Shown: piece by piece, positions 42,793 through 50,844 of the stretch
Position numbering within the stretch: position 1 is the stretch's first letter
How the letters are laid out: each line of letters begins with the position of its first letter
NCBI RefSeq assembly: GCF_003012815.1
Contig: NZ_PXYJ01000001.1
Coordinates: 558,001 to 622,000, forward strand
Direction of reading: 5' to 3'
Length of the DNA: 64,000 bases
Source: Allosphingosinicella vermicomposti
Lineage (GTDB): Bacteria > Pseudomonadota > Alphaproteobacteria > Sphingomonadales > Sphingomonadaceae
The notes under the pieces: generated by a model
Database searches by the model: none
Seen by the model: only the letters and a program-made list of their open reading frames with translations
What the model was told of the DNA's origin: nothing
Program-made: the position numbers and the translations under genes

Positions 42793-44484
42793 ACGCGGCC
42801 GCTTCAGCCCCTTGTGATGGTGTGCCGGGCGCGCTTTGTGGCGCACAGGCGGCGGCCCGGCGCGGCGGTTCTGGCGCGCCATTTCGCGGGGCTTTCCGTC
42901 CACGGCTTCGATGGTGATCCCATCCTCGCCCTCGGCACCGGCCTGGGCCGTACGCTTGACGGCGGCCATGAACCGGCTGGCGGCCGCGCGCGGGATTTCG
43001 AACATGGTCTCGTTCGCCGCGATGCGGATCGCGCCGATCTCGCTCTTGGTGATGTGCCCGCGCCTGCACAGCAAAGGCAGAATCCAGCGCGGGTCGGCAT
43101 TGTGCCGCCGCCCGATGTCCATCCGGAACCATATCGTATCCTCAAAGCCCGCGCGCGGGCCCTGGTCGCGCGGTGCCGGACCCTCGTCGAGAAGATCCTC
43201 CGGTGCGGGCATACGGGCACGATGTGCCTGGACGAGCGCGGCTGCGATGTCCTCGGCGCTTCGTTGCTCCATCAATTGCTTGGCCAGTGCGCGATCCTCG
43301 TCATCCGCCTCGACGGGCTCAAGGAGGTTGGCGAGCAGCCGCTGGCGATCCTGCTTGCGCACATCATCGGACGACGGCGGCTTGATCCATTCCGCATTGA
43401 TCTTGGCACCGCGCAGCATCGATTCGACGCGCTTCTTGCGCTGATAGGGGACGAGCAGGGCGGCGATGCCCTTCTTCCCCGCGCGGCCGGTGCGGCCAGA
43501 ACGGTGCTGCAGAGTTTCCGCGTCGCGCGGCAGCTCGACGTGAATGACGAGCGACAAGGTGGGCAAGTCGATCCCGCGCGCCGCGACATCGGTGGCGACG
43601 CACACGCGGGCGCGCCGGTCGCGCAGGGCCTGCATCGCCTGGTTGCGCTCATTCTGACTATGCTCGCCCGATAGCGCCACGGCCGCGAAGCCGCGTTCGA
43701 CGAGGCTGGCGTGCAGCCGCCGGACGCTTTCCCGCGTCGCGCAGAACAGCATGGCCGATTCCGCTTCGTGGAAGCGAAGCAGGTTCACCACCGCCTGTTC
43801 GATGTCGGATGGGGCGAGCACGACCGCCTGATAGGCAATATCGCCATGACCGCGATCCTCGCCGATCGTCGAGATGCGCTCCGCATCCTTCTGATAGCGC
43901 TTGGCGAGTGCCACGATCGGCTTGGGCATCGTCGCGGAGAAAAGGAGCGTGCGCCGCCCGTCCGGCGTCGCGTCGAGAATCTCTTCCAGATCCTCGCGGA
44001 AACCCATGTCGAGCATCTCATCGGCTTCGTCGAGAACGGCGACGCGAAGCGCGCTCAGGTCGAGGGCGCCACGCTCGAGGTGATCGCGCAGGCGTCCCGG
44101 CGTCCCAACCACGATATGCGCACCATCGCGAAGATTGCGGCGTTCCTTGGATGCATCCATACCGCCGACACAGGTGGCGATCCGCGCCCCCGCTTTGCCG
44201 TACAGCCAGATCAGCTCCCGGCTCACCTGCAACGCGAGCTCGCGCGTCGGCGCGATCACGAGCGCCAGCGGCTCGCGGATGAACGGCATACTGCCATTTT
44301 CTTCCAGCAATTGCGGCGCCATGGCGAGGCCGAAGGCGACCGTCTTGCCCGACCCCGTCTGGGCGGAAACGATAAGGTCGCGATTGGCGTCCGCTTCGAG
44401 AACGGCGGCCTGAACCGGAGTTGGCGCATCATAGCCGCGCGCGGAAAGTGCCTCGGCAAGGAGGGGAGAAAGCGTATCGAACAT
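42790..44484 (-). CDS. DEAD-box RNA helicase with DbpA-like RNA-binding domain
   Basis: 564 residues. Helicase motifs in order: AQTGSGKT, PTRELA, TPGR, DEAD (VLDEADEMLDMGF), SAT (LLFSATMP), RGID (DVAARGIDLP) and HRSGRTGRAG. After a linker the region TIWFRMDIGRRHNADPRWIL to AAVKRTAQ looks like the DbpA/CsdA RNA-binding domain, then a basic tail. Probably acts in ribosome assembly or mRNA turnover. ATG at 44484 gives MFDTLSPLL, the usual start for this group; upstream codons are open but unlikely. Confidence 0.94.
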   Translation of the reverse strand: MFDTLSPLLAEALSARGYDAPTPVQAAVLEADANRDLIVSAQTGSGKTVAFGLAMAPQLLEENGSMPFIREPLALVIAPTRELALQVSRELIWLYGKAGARIATCVGGMDASKERRNLRDGAHIVVGTPGRLRDHLERGALDLSALRVAVLDEADEMLDMGFREDLEEILDATPDGRRTLLFSATMPKPIVALAKRYQKDAERISTIGEDRGHGDIAYQAVVLAPSDIEQAVVNLLRFHEAESAMLFCATRESVRRLHASLVERGFAAVALSGEHSQNERNQAMQALRDRRARVCVATDVAARGIDLPTLSLVIHVELPRDAETLQHRSGRTGRAGKKGIAALLVPYQRKKRVESMLRGAKINAEWIKPPSSDDVRKQDRQRLLANLLEPVEADDEDRALAKQLMEQRSAEDIAAALVQAHRARMPAPEDLLDEGPAPRDQGPRAGFEDTIWFRMDIGRRHNADPRWILPLLCRRGHITKSEIGAIRIAANETMFEIPRAAASRFMAAVKRTAQAGAEGEDGITIEAVDGKPREMARQNRRAGPPPVRHKARPAHHHKGLKRPR

Positions 44485-44666
44485 ATATATCCTGAAAAAG
44501 CGCAACGAAGGCGTCGGGCGCGCCCTTAACATGGGTCGGCGGAAAAGTCTCCTTATAATGGTGCGGGCAAGCCGTTACGCGGCTGAACCGAAGCTGACAG
44601 GTCCGTTCAGACGTCGAACAGCAGCGACTCGGTAGAAGAATGTCATCTTGAGTGAGGAGATGAGTA

Positions 44667-45014
44667 ATGCGTAAGGTTCTTCTTTCGGTTCTGGCCCTGT
44701 CCACTGTTGCCGTTGCGGCGCCGGCCGCCGCCCAGAATTATCGTCATCACGACACTGGCATCGAACGCCAGCTCGACAGTATCGCCCAGCGCGTGCGCCA
44801 GGCCGAAAATCGCGGCCGCATCTCGCACCGTGAAGCCAATGGCCTGCTCCGCCGCGCGGACCAGATCGACCGCCTGCACGACCGCTACGCCCGCAATGGC
44901 CTCAGCCGCGGCGAGCGTGACGATCTTCGTCGTCAGGTGAACAGGCTGCAGCAGGATCTGCGTTTCGAACGCCAGGATAATAACAATCGTCCGGGCAAAC
45001 GGATCGGCTGGTAA
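44667..45014 (+). CDS. Small exported protein of the sphingomonad basic/helical type
   Basis: 115 residues. Signal peptide MRKVLLSVLALSTVAVAAPA with cleavage after AAAQ, then a charged helical repeat-like region (RQLDSIAQRVRQAENRGRIS and GLSRGERDDLRRQVNRLQQD). Proteins of this layout are common and uncharacterised in sphingomonads. GAGGAG lies upstream. Function unknown; a cell-envelope role is only an inference. Confidence 0.8.
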   Translation: MRKVLLSVLALSTVAVAAPAAAQNYRHHDTGIERQLDSIAQRVRQAENRGRISHREANGLLRRADQIDRLHDRYARNGLSRGERDDLRRQVNRLQQDLRFERQDNNNRPGKRIGW

Positions 45015-45022
45015 CCGGTACA

Positions 45023-45068
45023 GCTAGTCCTGAGCCTGTCGAAAGCATTCGACAAGCTCAGGACTAGC
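45023..45068. repeat. Family A palindromic repeat, copy 3 (compact form)
   Basis: Arms GCTAGTCCTGAGCCTGTCGA and TCGACAAGCTCAGGACTAGC with almost no loop. Sits nine bases after the preceding stop codon. Confidence 0.88.
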
Positions 45069-45104
45069 GGGCTTGGGATAAGGGCCCTATAAGGGCAGGC
45101 GTTG

Positions 45105-45132
45105 AAGGCGACCCTAATAAGGTCGCCTTTTT
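45105..45132 (+). terminator. Terminator hairpin directly upstream of argD
   Basis: AAGGCGACC, seven-base loop, GGTCGCCTT followed by TTT. It ends only 24 bases before the argD ATG, so it may end the upstream gene or act as an attenuator for argD. Confidence 0.75.
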
Positions 45133-45156
45133 CGCTTAGGATTTCAGGAGAATAAG

Positions 45157-46347
45157 ATGCCCATCACGCCGCTCATGCCCGTCTATCCGCGCTCTCCGGT
45201 GCGGCCGGTGCGAGGCGAGGGTGTCTATCTCTATGGCGAACAAGGCGAAAAATATCTCGATTTCGCCAGCGGTATCGCGGTGAACCTGCTCGGCCACGGT
45301 CACCCGCACCTCACCAAGGCGATCCAGGATCAGGCCGCGACCCTGATGCACGTCTCCAATCTCTACGGTAGCCCACAGGGCGAGGCGTTCGCCCAGCGCC
45401 TCGTCGACGCGACCTTCGCCGACACGGTTTTTTTCACCAATTCGGGCGCCGAAGCGGTGGAATGCGCGATCAAGACCGCGCGCCGCTACCATCATGCCAA
45501 GGGCAATCCGCACAAGAATGTGCTGATCACCTTCACCAACGCCTTCCACGGTCGCACCATGGCGACGATTAGCGCCACCAATCAGGAAAAGCTCCGCGAC
45601 GGTTTCGCGCCGCTGCTTCCCGGCTTCACTGTGGTCGAATTCGACAATCTTGAGCAGGCGCTCGCCGCCGTCGACGATCACACCGCCGGCTTCCTGCTCG
45701 AACCCGTGCAGGGCGAAGGCGGCATCCGCCCCGCGAGCCAGGAATTCATCTCGGGCCTTCGTAAGGTCTGCGACGAGCGCGACCTGATGCTCGTATTCGA
45801 CGAGGTGCAGTGCGGTTACGGCCGCACCGGCAAATTCTTTGCCTACGAACATTATGGCGTGGAGCCGGACATTCTAGCTTCGGCCAAGGGCATTGGCGGC
45901 GGTTTCCCCTTGGGCGCCTGCCTCGCCACCGAAAAGGCCGCCGCCGGCATGGTCGTCGGCACGCATGGGTCGACTTATGGCGGCAATCCGCTCGCCATGG
46001 CCGCTGGACAGGCGGTGATGGACGTCGTCCACACCCCCGAATTCCTCGATCACGTCACCCGCATGGGCGAGCGCCTGCGCGGCGCGCTCGAGCAGATGAT
46101 CCCCAATCACGATCACCTTTTCGAAAGCGTGCGCGGCCTTGGCCTTATCCTCGGCATCAAGATGAAGACCGACAGCCGCGCCTTCGTCACCTATCTCCGC
46201 GACCGCGGCATTCTCACCGTGTCGGCAGGCGACAATGTGCTTCGCGTCCTGCCGCCGCTCGTAATTGAGGACGCGCATGTCACGGAGTTTGTCGAGCGCC
46301 TGTCCGAGGCCGCGCGGCAATATGAGGTGGCTCAGGCTGCTGCCTGA
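45157..46347 (+). CDS. argD: Acetylornithine aminotransferase (class III, PLP)
   Basis: 396 residues. Conserved blocks: LDFASGIAVNLLGHGHP, FFTNSGAEAVECAIKTAR, LMLVFDEVQCGYGRTGKFFA and the PLP lysine in ASAKGIGGGFPLGA (Lys244). Works in arginine biosynthesis and possibly in lysine synthesis as succinyl-DAP aminotransferase. AGGAG lies upstream. In many alphaproteobacteria argF follows argD and precedes hslO; here only a family A repeat separates them. Confidence 0.95.
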   Translation: MPITPLMPVYPRSPVRPVRGEGVYLYGEQGEKYLDFASGIAVNLLGHGHPHLTKAIQDQAATLMHVSNLYGSPQGEAFAQRLVDATFADTVFFTNSGAEAVECAIKTARRYHHAKGNPHKNVLITFTNAFHGRTMATISATNQEKLRDGFAPLLPGFTVVEFDNLEQALAAVDDHTAGFLLEPVQGEGGIRPASQEFISGLRKVCDERDLMLVFDEVQCGYGRTGKFFAYEHYGVEPDILASAKGIGGGFPLGACLATEKAAAGMVVGTHGSTYGGNPLAMAAGQAVMDVVHTPEFLDHVTRMGERLRGALEQMIPNHDHLFESVRGLGLILGIKMKTDSRAFVTYLRDRGILTVSAGDNVLRVLPPLVIEDAHVTEFVERLSEAARQYEVAQAAA

Positions 46348-46360
46348 CCTGTCTCCACCC

Positions 46361-46436
46361 ACACCGCTAGTCCTGAGCTTGTCGAAGGACGGTTCCAGCT
46401 GGTTCCGTCCTTCGACAAGCTCAGGACTAGCGGTGT
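46361..46436. repeat. Family A palindromic repeat, copy 4 (near-perfect 32-base arms)
   Basis: Arm ACACCGCTAGTCCTGAGCTT, continuing TGTCGAAGGACGG, is mirrored exactly on the right. The 12-base centre contains the palindrome CCAGCTGG. It lies between argD and hslO. Confidence 0.92.
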
Positions 46437-46475
46437 TTGGGAATTGGGGCTGAAATCTCCACACCCCTACACTAA

Positions 46476-47396
46476 ATGAAGCCGATGACTGTCGAACACG
46501 AACTGAACGCGGCCAATCTCGATCAGGCCCTGGGCTTCACCATTCCCTCGCGGAACGCACGCGGGCGGCTGGTACGGATCGGCCCGGTGCTGGATGATAT
46601 CCTGTCTGCCCACGATTATCCGGCGCCGATCGCGCGCATCCTGTCGGAAGCCCTGGTGCTTGCCGCGCTCCTCGGCGCGATGCTGAAGGATGCCGACGGC
46701 CAGCTCACGCTTCAGGCTCAGACGAAGGACGGCATCGTCGACCTGCTCGTCTGCGACTATAAAGGCGGTGAGCTGCGCGGCTATGTCCGCTTCGATCACG
46801 AACGCCTGGCGGCCGAGCCCAGCATTCCGCACCTCTGCGACCTGTTCGGCGAAGGTTATCTCGCCATCACTTTCGATCAGGCCGCGACGGGCGAGCGCTA
46901 TCAGGGCATCGTGCCGCTGGAAGGCGACAGCCTTGCCGAGGCGGCGGAAAGCTATTTCAGCCAGTCCGAGCAGATACCGAGCCTCGTTCGCCTGTCGGTA
47001 GACGATACCGGCCATCTTGCAGGTGGCGTCCTCATTCAGCACCTGCCGGAGGGTGAAGAAGGGCGGGAGCGTCTCCACACCCGCCTCGACCATCCCGAAT
47101 GGGAGCATGTCCGCGCGCTTGGCCAGACGATCAAGGCGAATGAGTTGTACGACGCGGAACTGCCGCTCGACACTTTGCTCTGGCGCCTGTTCCATGAGGA
47201 AGAGGAAGTGCGCGTCACTGCCGCCCAGTCCCTTACCAAGGGGTGCCGCTGCAATTCGGACTATATCCAGAGCGTCATCGGCCGCTTCGGCGCCGAAGAA
47301 CGGGCGGAAATGGCTGACGATGACGGCTTCATCAACGTCGATTGCGAATTCTGCTCGCGCGTTTTCCCGATCCGCTTCACGGATTCAGAGGCATGA
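46476..47396 (+). CDS. hslO: Redox-regulated chaperone Hsp33
   Basis: 306 residues. The C-terminal zinc/redox switch is intact: Cys257 and Cys259 (TKGCRCN), then Cys290 and Cys293 (DCEFC). It becomes an ATP-independent holdase on oxidation. Its stop overlaps the ATG of the next small gene. Confidence 0.95.
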   Translation: MKPMTVEHELNAANLDQALGFTIPSRNARGRLVRIGPVLDDILSAHDYPAPIARILSEALVLAALLGAMLKDADGQLTLQAQTKDGIVDLLVCDYKGGELRGYVRFDHERLAAEPSIPHLCDLFGEGYLAITFDQAATGERYQGIVPLEGDSLAEAAESYFSQSEQIPSLVRLSVDDTGHLAGGVLIQHLPEGEEGRERLHTRLDHPEWEHVRALGQTIKANELYDAELPLDTLLWRLFHEEEEVRVTAAQSLTKGCRCNSDYIQSVIGRFGAEERAEMADDDGFINVDCEFCSRVFPIRFTDSEA

Positions 47397-47887
47397 AACG
47401 GCTGTTTTCTCGTCATTCCGGCGAAAGCCGGAATCTCATGAAGGAAAGCGACGAGAGCAGCGCGCCCTTCCAGCCCAAGATCCCGGCTTTCGCCGGGATG
47501 ACGGGCGTGAGAATCGCGACGGCAGCAATTATCGGCCTCCTGGCCGCATCGCCCGCCACGACGCGGGGCGGCGACAGCTTGGCCGCCCTGTCCTCGCTTG
47601 AGGCAGGGCGCTGGCAGCTGCGCGACCTCAACAGCGGCCGCGCGAGCAGCCTGTGCCTCGGCAATCGCCGCGCGCTCATGCAGGTTCGTCATTCCGGCCA
47701 ATGCGCATGGACGGTTATCCGCAACGAAGCGAAGGATGCGACGATCGCTTATACGTGCGGCGACGGCTCGGGCCGCACCGCGCTGCGCGTCGAAACCCCG
47801 CGCCTCGCGCAAATCGACACGCAGGGTGTCCTGGGCGGCATCCCCTACGCCATGCGCGCCGAAGCTAGGCACGTTGGAAGCTGCTAA
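47393..47887 (+). CDS. Small exported cysteine-containing protein with a repeat inside its signal region
   Basis: 164 residues from ATG 47393, which overlaps the hslO stop (ATGA). It begins MKRLF, like a signal peptide, but a family B repeat follows (RHSGESRN...PAFAGMTG) before the hydrophobic core RIATAAIIGLLAASPA. The mature part has LEAGRWQLRDLNSGRASSLC and three more Cys, resembling DUF3617-type periplasmic proteins. Alternative starts are ATG 47498, created by the repeat, and GTG 47507. Function unknown. Confidence 0.7.
   Translation: MKRLFSRHSGESRNLMKESDESSAPFQPKIPAFAGMTGVRIATAAIIGLLAASPATTRGGDSLAALSSLEAGRWQLRDLNSGRASSLCLGNRRALMQVRHSGQCAWTVIRNEAKDATIAYTCGDGSGRTALRVETPRLAQIDTQGVLGGIPYAMRAEARHVGSC
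47411..47503. repeat. Family B palindromic repeat within a coding frame, copy 2
   Basis: Arms CGTCATTCCGGCGAAAGCCG and CCCGGCTTTCGCCGGGATGA surround a spacer; translated as SRHSGESRN and IPAFAGMT in the gene at 47393. Confidence 0.88.
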
Positions 47888-47914
47888 AGCGCCCGCCCCA
47901 TTTACCCCCTCCTA

Positions 47915-48000
47915 CGTCATTCCGGCGAAAGCCGGAATCTCAGGACAAGAGGACACCGGAGCTTATCCGGCATGAGATTCCGGCTTTCGCCGGAATGACG
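47915..48000. repeat. Family B palindromic repeat, copy 3
   Basis: CGTCATTCCGGCGAAAGCCG left arm and CCGGCTTTCGCCGGAATGAC right arm; a complete, nearly perfect copy 28 bases after the small exported gene. Confidence 0.92.
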
Positions 48001-48103
48001 GAGGTTATCCCGTTCAGCCCCGGTTTAGCCGCCCTTCGCTAATCCTCCCACGTGCCCGGAATGGCACGCTTTCCTCCCTTTGGGCCATTTGAAGGTCCGA
48101 ACT

Positions 48104-48137
48104 GGGCCGCCGCCATTTTGGGGCGGCCCGCTTTTTG
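48104..48137 (+). terminator. Terminator-like hairpin in the queC leader
   Basis: GGGCCGCC and GGCGGCCC arms with a ten-base loop, followed by GCTTTTTGG, 47 bases before queC. Just upstream CGTGCC-CGGAAT-GGCACG forms another hairpin. It may end upstream transcription or be the expression platform of a leader-based control. Confidence 0.55.
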
Positions 48138-48183
48138 GAGCCCTCCGCTTGCGCTCCCCCTCGAACAGGATTAGCCGCGCGCC

Positions 48184-48876
48184 ATGACCGAAGCGCAGCC
48201 TCTTGCCGTCGTCCTCCTTTCGGGCGGCCTCGATTCCATGGTGGCCGCTGGCCGCGCCAAGGCGGACGGCTACCGGCTGCTGGCGCTCACCGTCGATTAC
48301 AACCAGCGTCACCGTATCGAGATTGACGCCGCCCGCAGGATCGCCGACGCCTTGGGTGTGGAGCGCCACATTGTCCTGCCGCTCGACCTCACCGGCTTTG
48401 GTGGATCGGCGCTCACCGCCGACATCGCGGTGCCGAAGGATGGGGTCGAAGAGGGCGTGGTGCCGATCACCTATGTGCCCGCCCGCAACACGATCTTCCT
48501 GTCGCTGTCGCTCGGCTGGGCGGAGGCGGCGGGGGCGCGGGCCATGTATATCGGCGTCAACGCGCTCGATTATTCCGGCTATCCCGATTGCCGCCCTGAT
48601 TTCATCGCCCAGTTCGAACGGCTCGCCAATATCGCGACCAAGGCGGGGGTCGAAGGCGACAGCTTCCACGTCGAAGCGCCGCTCCTGCACATGACGAAGG
48701 CCGACATCGCCGCCGAAGCCGCGCGCCTCGGCCTCGATGCCGGGCTCAGCTGGTCCTGCTACGATCCGACGCTGGCGGGCGAGCATTGCGGCTATTGCGA
48801 CAGCTGCCGCCTGCGCTCGAAGGGCTTCGAGGAAGCCGGGCTGCCCGATCCCACCATTTACGCCGCGCGACCGTGA
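48184..48876 (+). CDS. queC: 7-cyano-7-deazaguanine synthase
   Basis: 230 residues. PP-loop SGGLDS at 13-18 and the zinc site Cys192, Cys202, Cys205, Cys208 (EHCGYCDSC). Converts 7-carboxy-7-deazaguanine to preQ0 with ATP and ammonia in queuosine biosynthesis. It is coupled to queE by GTGA overlap. Confidence 0.96.
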   Translation: MTEAQPLAVVLLSGGLDSMVAAGRAKADGYRLLALTVDYNQRHRIEIDAARRIADALGVERHIVLPLDLTGFGGSALTADIAVPKDGVEEGVVPITYVPARNTIFLSLSLGWAEAAGARAMYIGVNALDYSGYPDCRPDFIAQFERLANIATKAGVEGDSFHVEAPLLHMTKADIAAEAARLGLDAGLSWSCYDPTLAGEHCGYCDSCRLRSKGFEEAGLPDPTIYAARP

Positions 48877-49499
48877 GCTACGCGGTCAAGGAAATCTTCC
48901 TGACGTTGCAGGGGGAGGGTGCCCAAGCCGGGCGCCGCGCCGTCTTCCTGCGCTTTTCCGGCTGCAATCTCTGGACGGGTCGCGAACAGGATCGGGCGGA
49001 GGCAGCTTGCACTTTCTGCGACACCGATTTCGTGGGCATGGATGGCGCCAATGGCGGCCGCTACGAGGCTGAAGCCCTCGCCGATAAGGTCGCGGTTCTT
49101 TGGGGTGAGGGCGAGCGGCCTTATGTTGTAATGACGGGCGGCGAACCCCTCCTGCAGGTTGACCGCCCTCTGCTTGAAGCGCTTCACGCGCGCGGTTTCG
49201 AAATTGCGGTGGAAACGAACGGCACCCAGGACGCGCCCGAAGGGATCGACTGGATCTGCGTCAGCCCCAAGGGCACCAATCCCGTCGTCCAGCGTAAGGG
49301 CAACGAATTGAAACTCGTCTGGCCCCAGGATGGCGTTGATCCCAAGGCCATGGAAGCCTGGGACTTCGACCACTTCCTCATCCAGCCGAAAGACGGCGCG
49401 GACAAAAGCGAATGGCTGCAGGCCGCAATCGCCTTTGTCATGGCCAACCCGCGCTGGCGCCTCTCGCTCCAGACCCACAAATTGCTGGGATTGCCCTGA
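48873..49499 (+). CDS. queE: 7-carboxy-7-deazaguanine synthase (radical SAM)
   Basis: 208 residues. The 4Fe-4S cysteines are in the expanded form C-x14-C-x2-C (Cys31, Cys46, Cys49; ACTFCDTDFVG), typical of one QueE class. VMTGGEPLLQ and VETNGT follow. Makes the precursor used by QueC. Start GTG at 48873 overlaps the queC stop and gives the usual MSYAVKEIFLTLQGEG start. Confidence 0.95.
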   Translation: MSYAVKEIFLTLQGEGAQAGRRAVFLRFSGCNLWTGREQDRAEAACTFCDTDFVGMDGANGGRYEAEALADKVAVLWGEGERPYVVMTGGEPLLQVDRPLLEALHARGFEIAVETNGTQDAPEGIDWICVSPKGTNPVVQRKGNELKLVWPQDGVDPKAMEAWDFDHFLIQPKDGADKSEWLQAAIAFVMANPRWRLSLQTHKLLGLP

Positions 49500-49506
49500 G
49501 CTGAAA

Positions 49507-49584
49507 CGTCATTCCGGCGAAAGCCGGAATCTCATCGTGATTTAATGCTATCTTGTCCCGAGACCCCGGCCTCGCTGGGGGACG
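49507..49584. repeat. Family B palindromic repeat, copy 4 (diverged right arm)
   Basis: Good left arm CGTCATTCCGGCGAAAGCCG; the right arm is changed to AGACCCCGGCCTCGCTGGGG. Lies between the converging queE and the next leftward gene. Confidence 0.8.
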
Positions 49585-49591
49585 ATTACCG

Positions 49592-50266
49592 TCAAACCGT
49601 GACGTACTGCCCCCGGCATTTTTTCTTCAGCCGGTTTTTCTTGTCGTAACATTTCTCGTTGAACGTCGGCAGCACCAGCTGCCGCACCAGCGGCCAGGGA
49701 TTATATTGCAGCATACGTTCGCCGCCGAGCGGCACCAGGCTGTTACGAAGCTCCCTCATGCGCGTTTCAGCGGTCACATGGAACTGGCCCTTGGGACGGG
49801 TCAGCGCTTCCTTCGCGATGCCCGATGCCACTTGGCAGAAGCCGACCTGGGCGTGCAGTGTCGAGAAATTATTATAGGTTATGGTCGAATAATCGTCGAA
49901 CAGCTTCTGGCCCTGCTTCGGGCCATGGACGCGTTTGAAATATTTGCCGACGGTGTTGTAGGCGTCCATCAACTCCTTCGAATGATGGGCGAGAATGTCA
50001 TTATAATTATCCACCGCGCGCAGATAGGGCGCGAACTGACATTGCAGCGCCGCGACGTTGAGGCCCGCGCGCATATTCCAGATCATATGCGCCTCATATT
50101 CGGCCGCACTGGCGCCGGGAAGCGGCAGTCCGACAAGTGGGTCGCTGGCCGCGATTGCGCCGGGCTTGAAATCGGGATCCTTGAAGAAGAGCTGGGCCGA
50201 AGCCGCCTGCGGAAGCAGGGTGAGCGCCGCAGCCGCGGCAATGGTCTTCAAGAACCGGAACGCCAT
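49592..50266 (-). CDS. Exported protein of unknown function
   Basis: 224 residues. Signal peptide MAFRFLKTIAAAAALTLLPQ with cleavage after AASAQ. The mature part is mixed and rich in Tyr and Asn (YNNFSTLHAQVGFCQVASGI) and ends with a basic stretch KCYDKKNRLKKKCRGQYVTV. Two Cys pairs could form disulfides. ATG 50266 has GGAGGA upstream; codons further upstream are open but implausible. No family recognised, stands alone. Confidence 0.75.
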   Translation of the reverse strand: MAFRFLKTIAAAAALTLLPQAASAQLFFKDPDFKPGAIAASDPLVGLPLPGASAAEYEAHMIWNMRAGLNVAALQCQFAPYLRAVDNYNDILAHHSKELMDAYNTVGKYFKRVHGPKQGQKLFDDYSTITYNNFSTLHAQVGFCQVASGIAKEALTRPKGQFHVTAETRMRELRNSLVPLGGERMLQYNPWPLVRQLVLPTFNEKCYDKKNRLKKKCRGQYVTV

Positions 50267-50393
50267 TCGCACATCCTCCACGGCCGGTGCTGGCCGCCTC
50301 GTCGTCATGTTAACCTTAACCCCACCGGCTCGCAATCCCGCCTGCGATGGATGGAGTCGCCAGAGAGGCGCCTCGTTCGCACCCCGCCGATGT

Positions 50394-50434
50394 AAAAAGG
50401 GGCCGCCCGATCCCGGACGGCCCCTCTTCAAAAA
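50394..50434 (-). terminator. Terminator for the Met-rich lipoprotein gene
   Basis: Minus strand: AGGGGCCGTCCGGGATCGGG then CGGCCCCTTTTTAC, a stem with a T run, starting about 22 bases after the stop codon at 50456. Confidence 0.8.
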
Positions 50435-50455
50435 CAACCGGACAACCGGCCGCGC

Positions 50456-50755
50456 TTACATACCGTTGGTGGTGTCCGCGTCGGTCGTCGTCGTAGCCGT
50501 GGTGTCGGCGACCGGAGCCGTCGTGTTCGAATCCATGGTCATGTCGGTCGCCATGTTGCCGGCGGCATTGGTGCCGGCGTCGACGGCGGTCATGTCATTG
50601 GTCATGCCGTCCATCATCATCATGTCGTTGCTGTCCATTTCCGTCATGGCGGTGTTGTTGACAGCAGCATCTTCGCTGCCGCCGCAAGCCGCGACGAGAA
50701 GGGCCGCACCGGCAACCATCGAACCGGTCATAACCTTCGAAAGAATTGCACGCAT
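50456..50755 (-). CDS. Small methionine-rich lipoprotein of unknown function
   Basis: 99 residues. Lipobox LLVAACGG gives lipidation at Cys24. The mature chain has low complexity, rich in Met, Asp, Asn and Thr (NDMMMMDGMTNDMTAV and DTTATTTTDADTTNGM), with about 15 Met in total. Such Met clusters can bind Cu(I), but nothing nearby supports a metal role. It has its own terminator. Confidence 0.8.
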   Translation of the reverse strand: MRAILSKVMTGSMVAGAALLVAACGGSEDAAVNNTAMTEMDSNDMMMMDGMTNDMTAVDAGTNAAGNMATDMTMDSNTTAPVADTTATTTTDADTTNGM

Positions 50756-50844
50756 TCAAATAACTCCCTCGTTAGATGATTTGGTCGGGGTGGCCCCATG
50801 TTTTGCCAAATCGAAATCCACAATAAACGGAAAGAATTCGGCTC

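Noticed and set aside
47411-48000. Closely spaced repeats at 47411 and 47915 as a CRISPR array
   Set aside because: The repeats are inverted palindromes of variable spacing with a gene between them, not regular direct repeats, and no cas genes are present.
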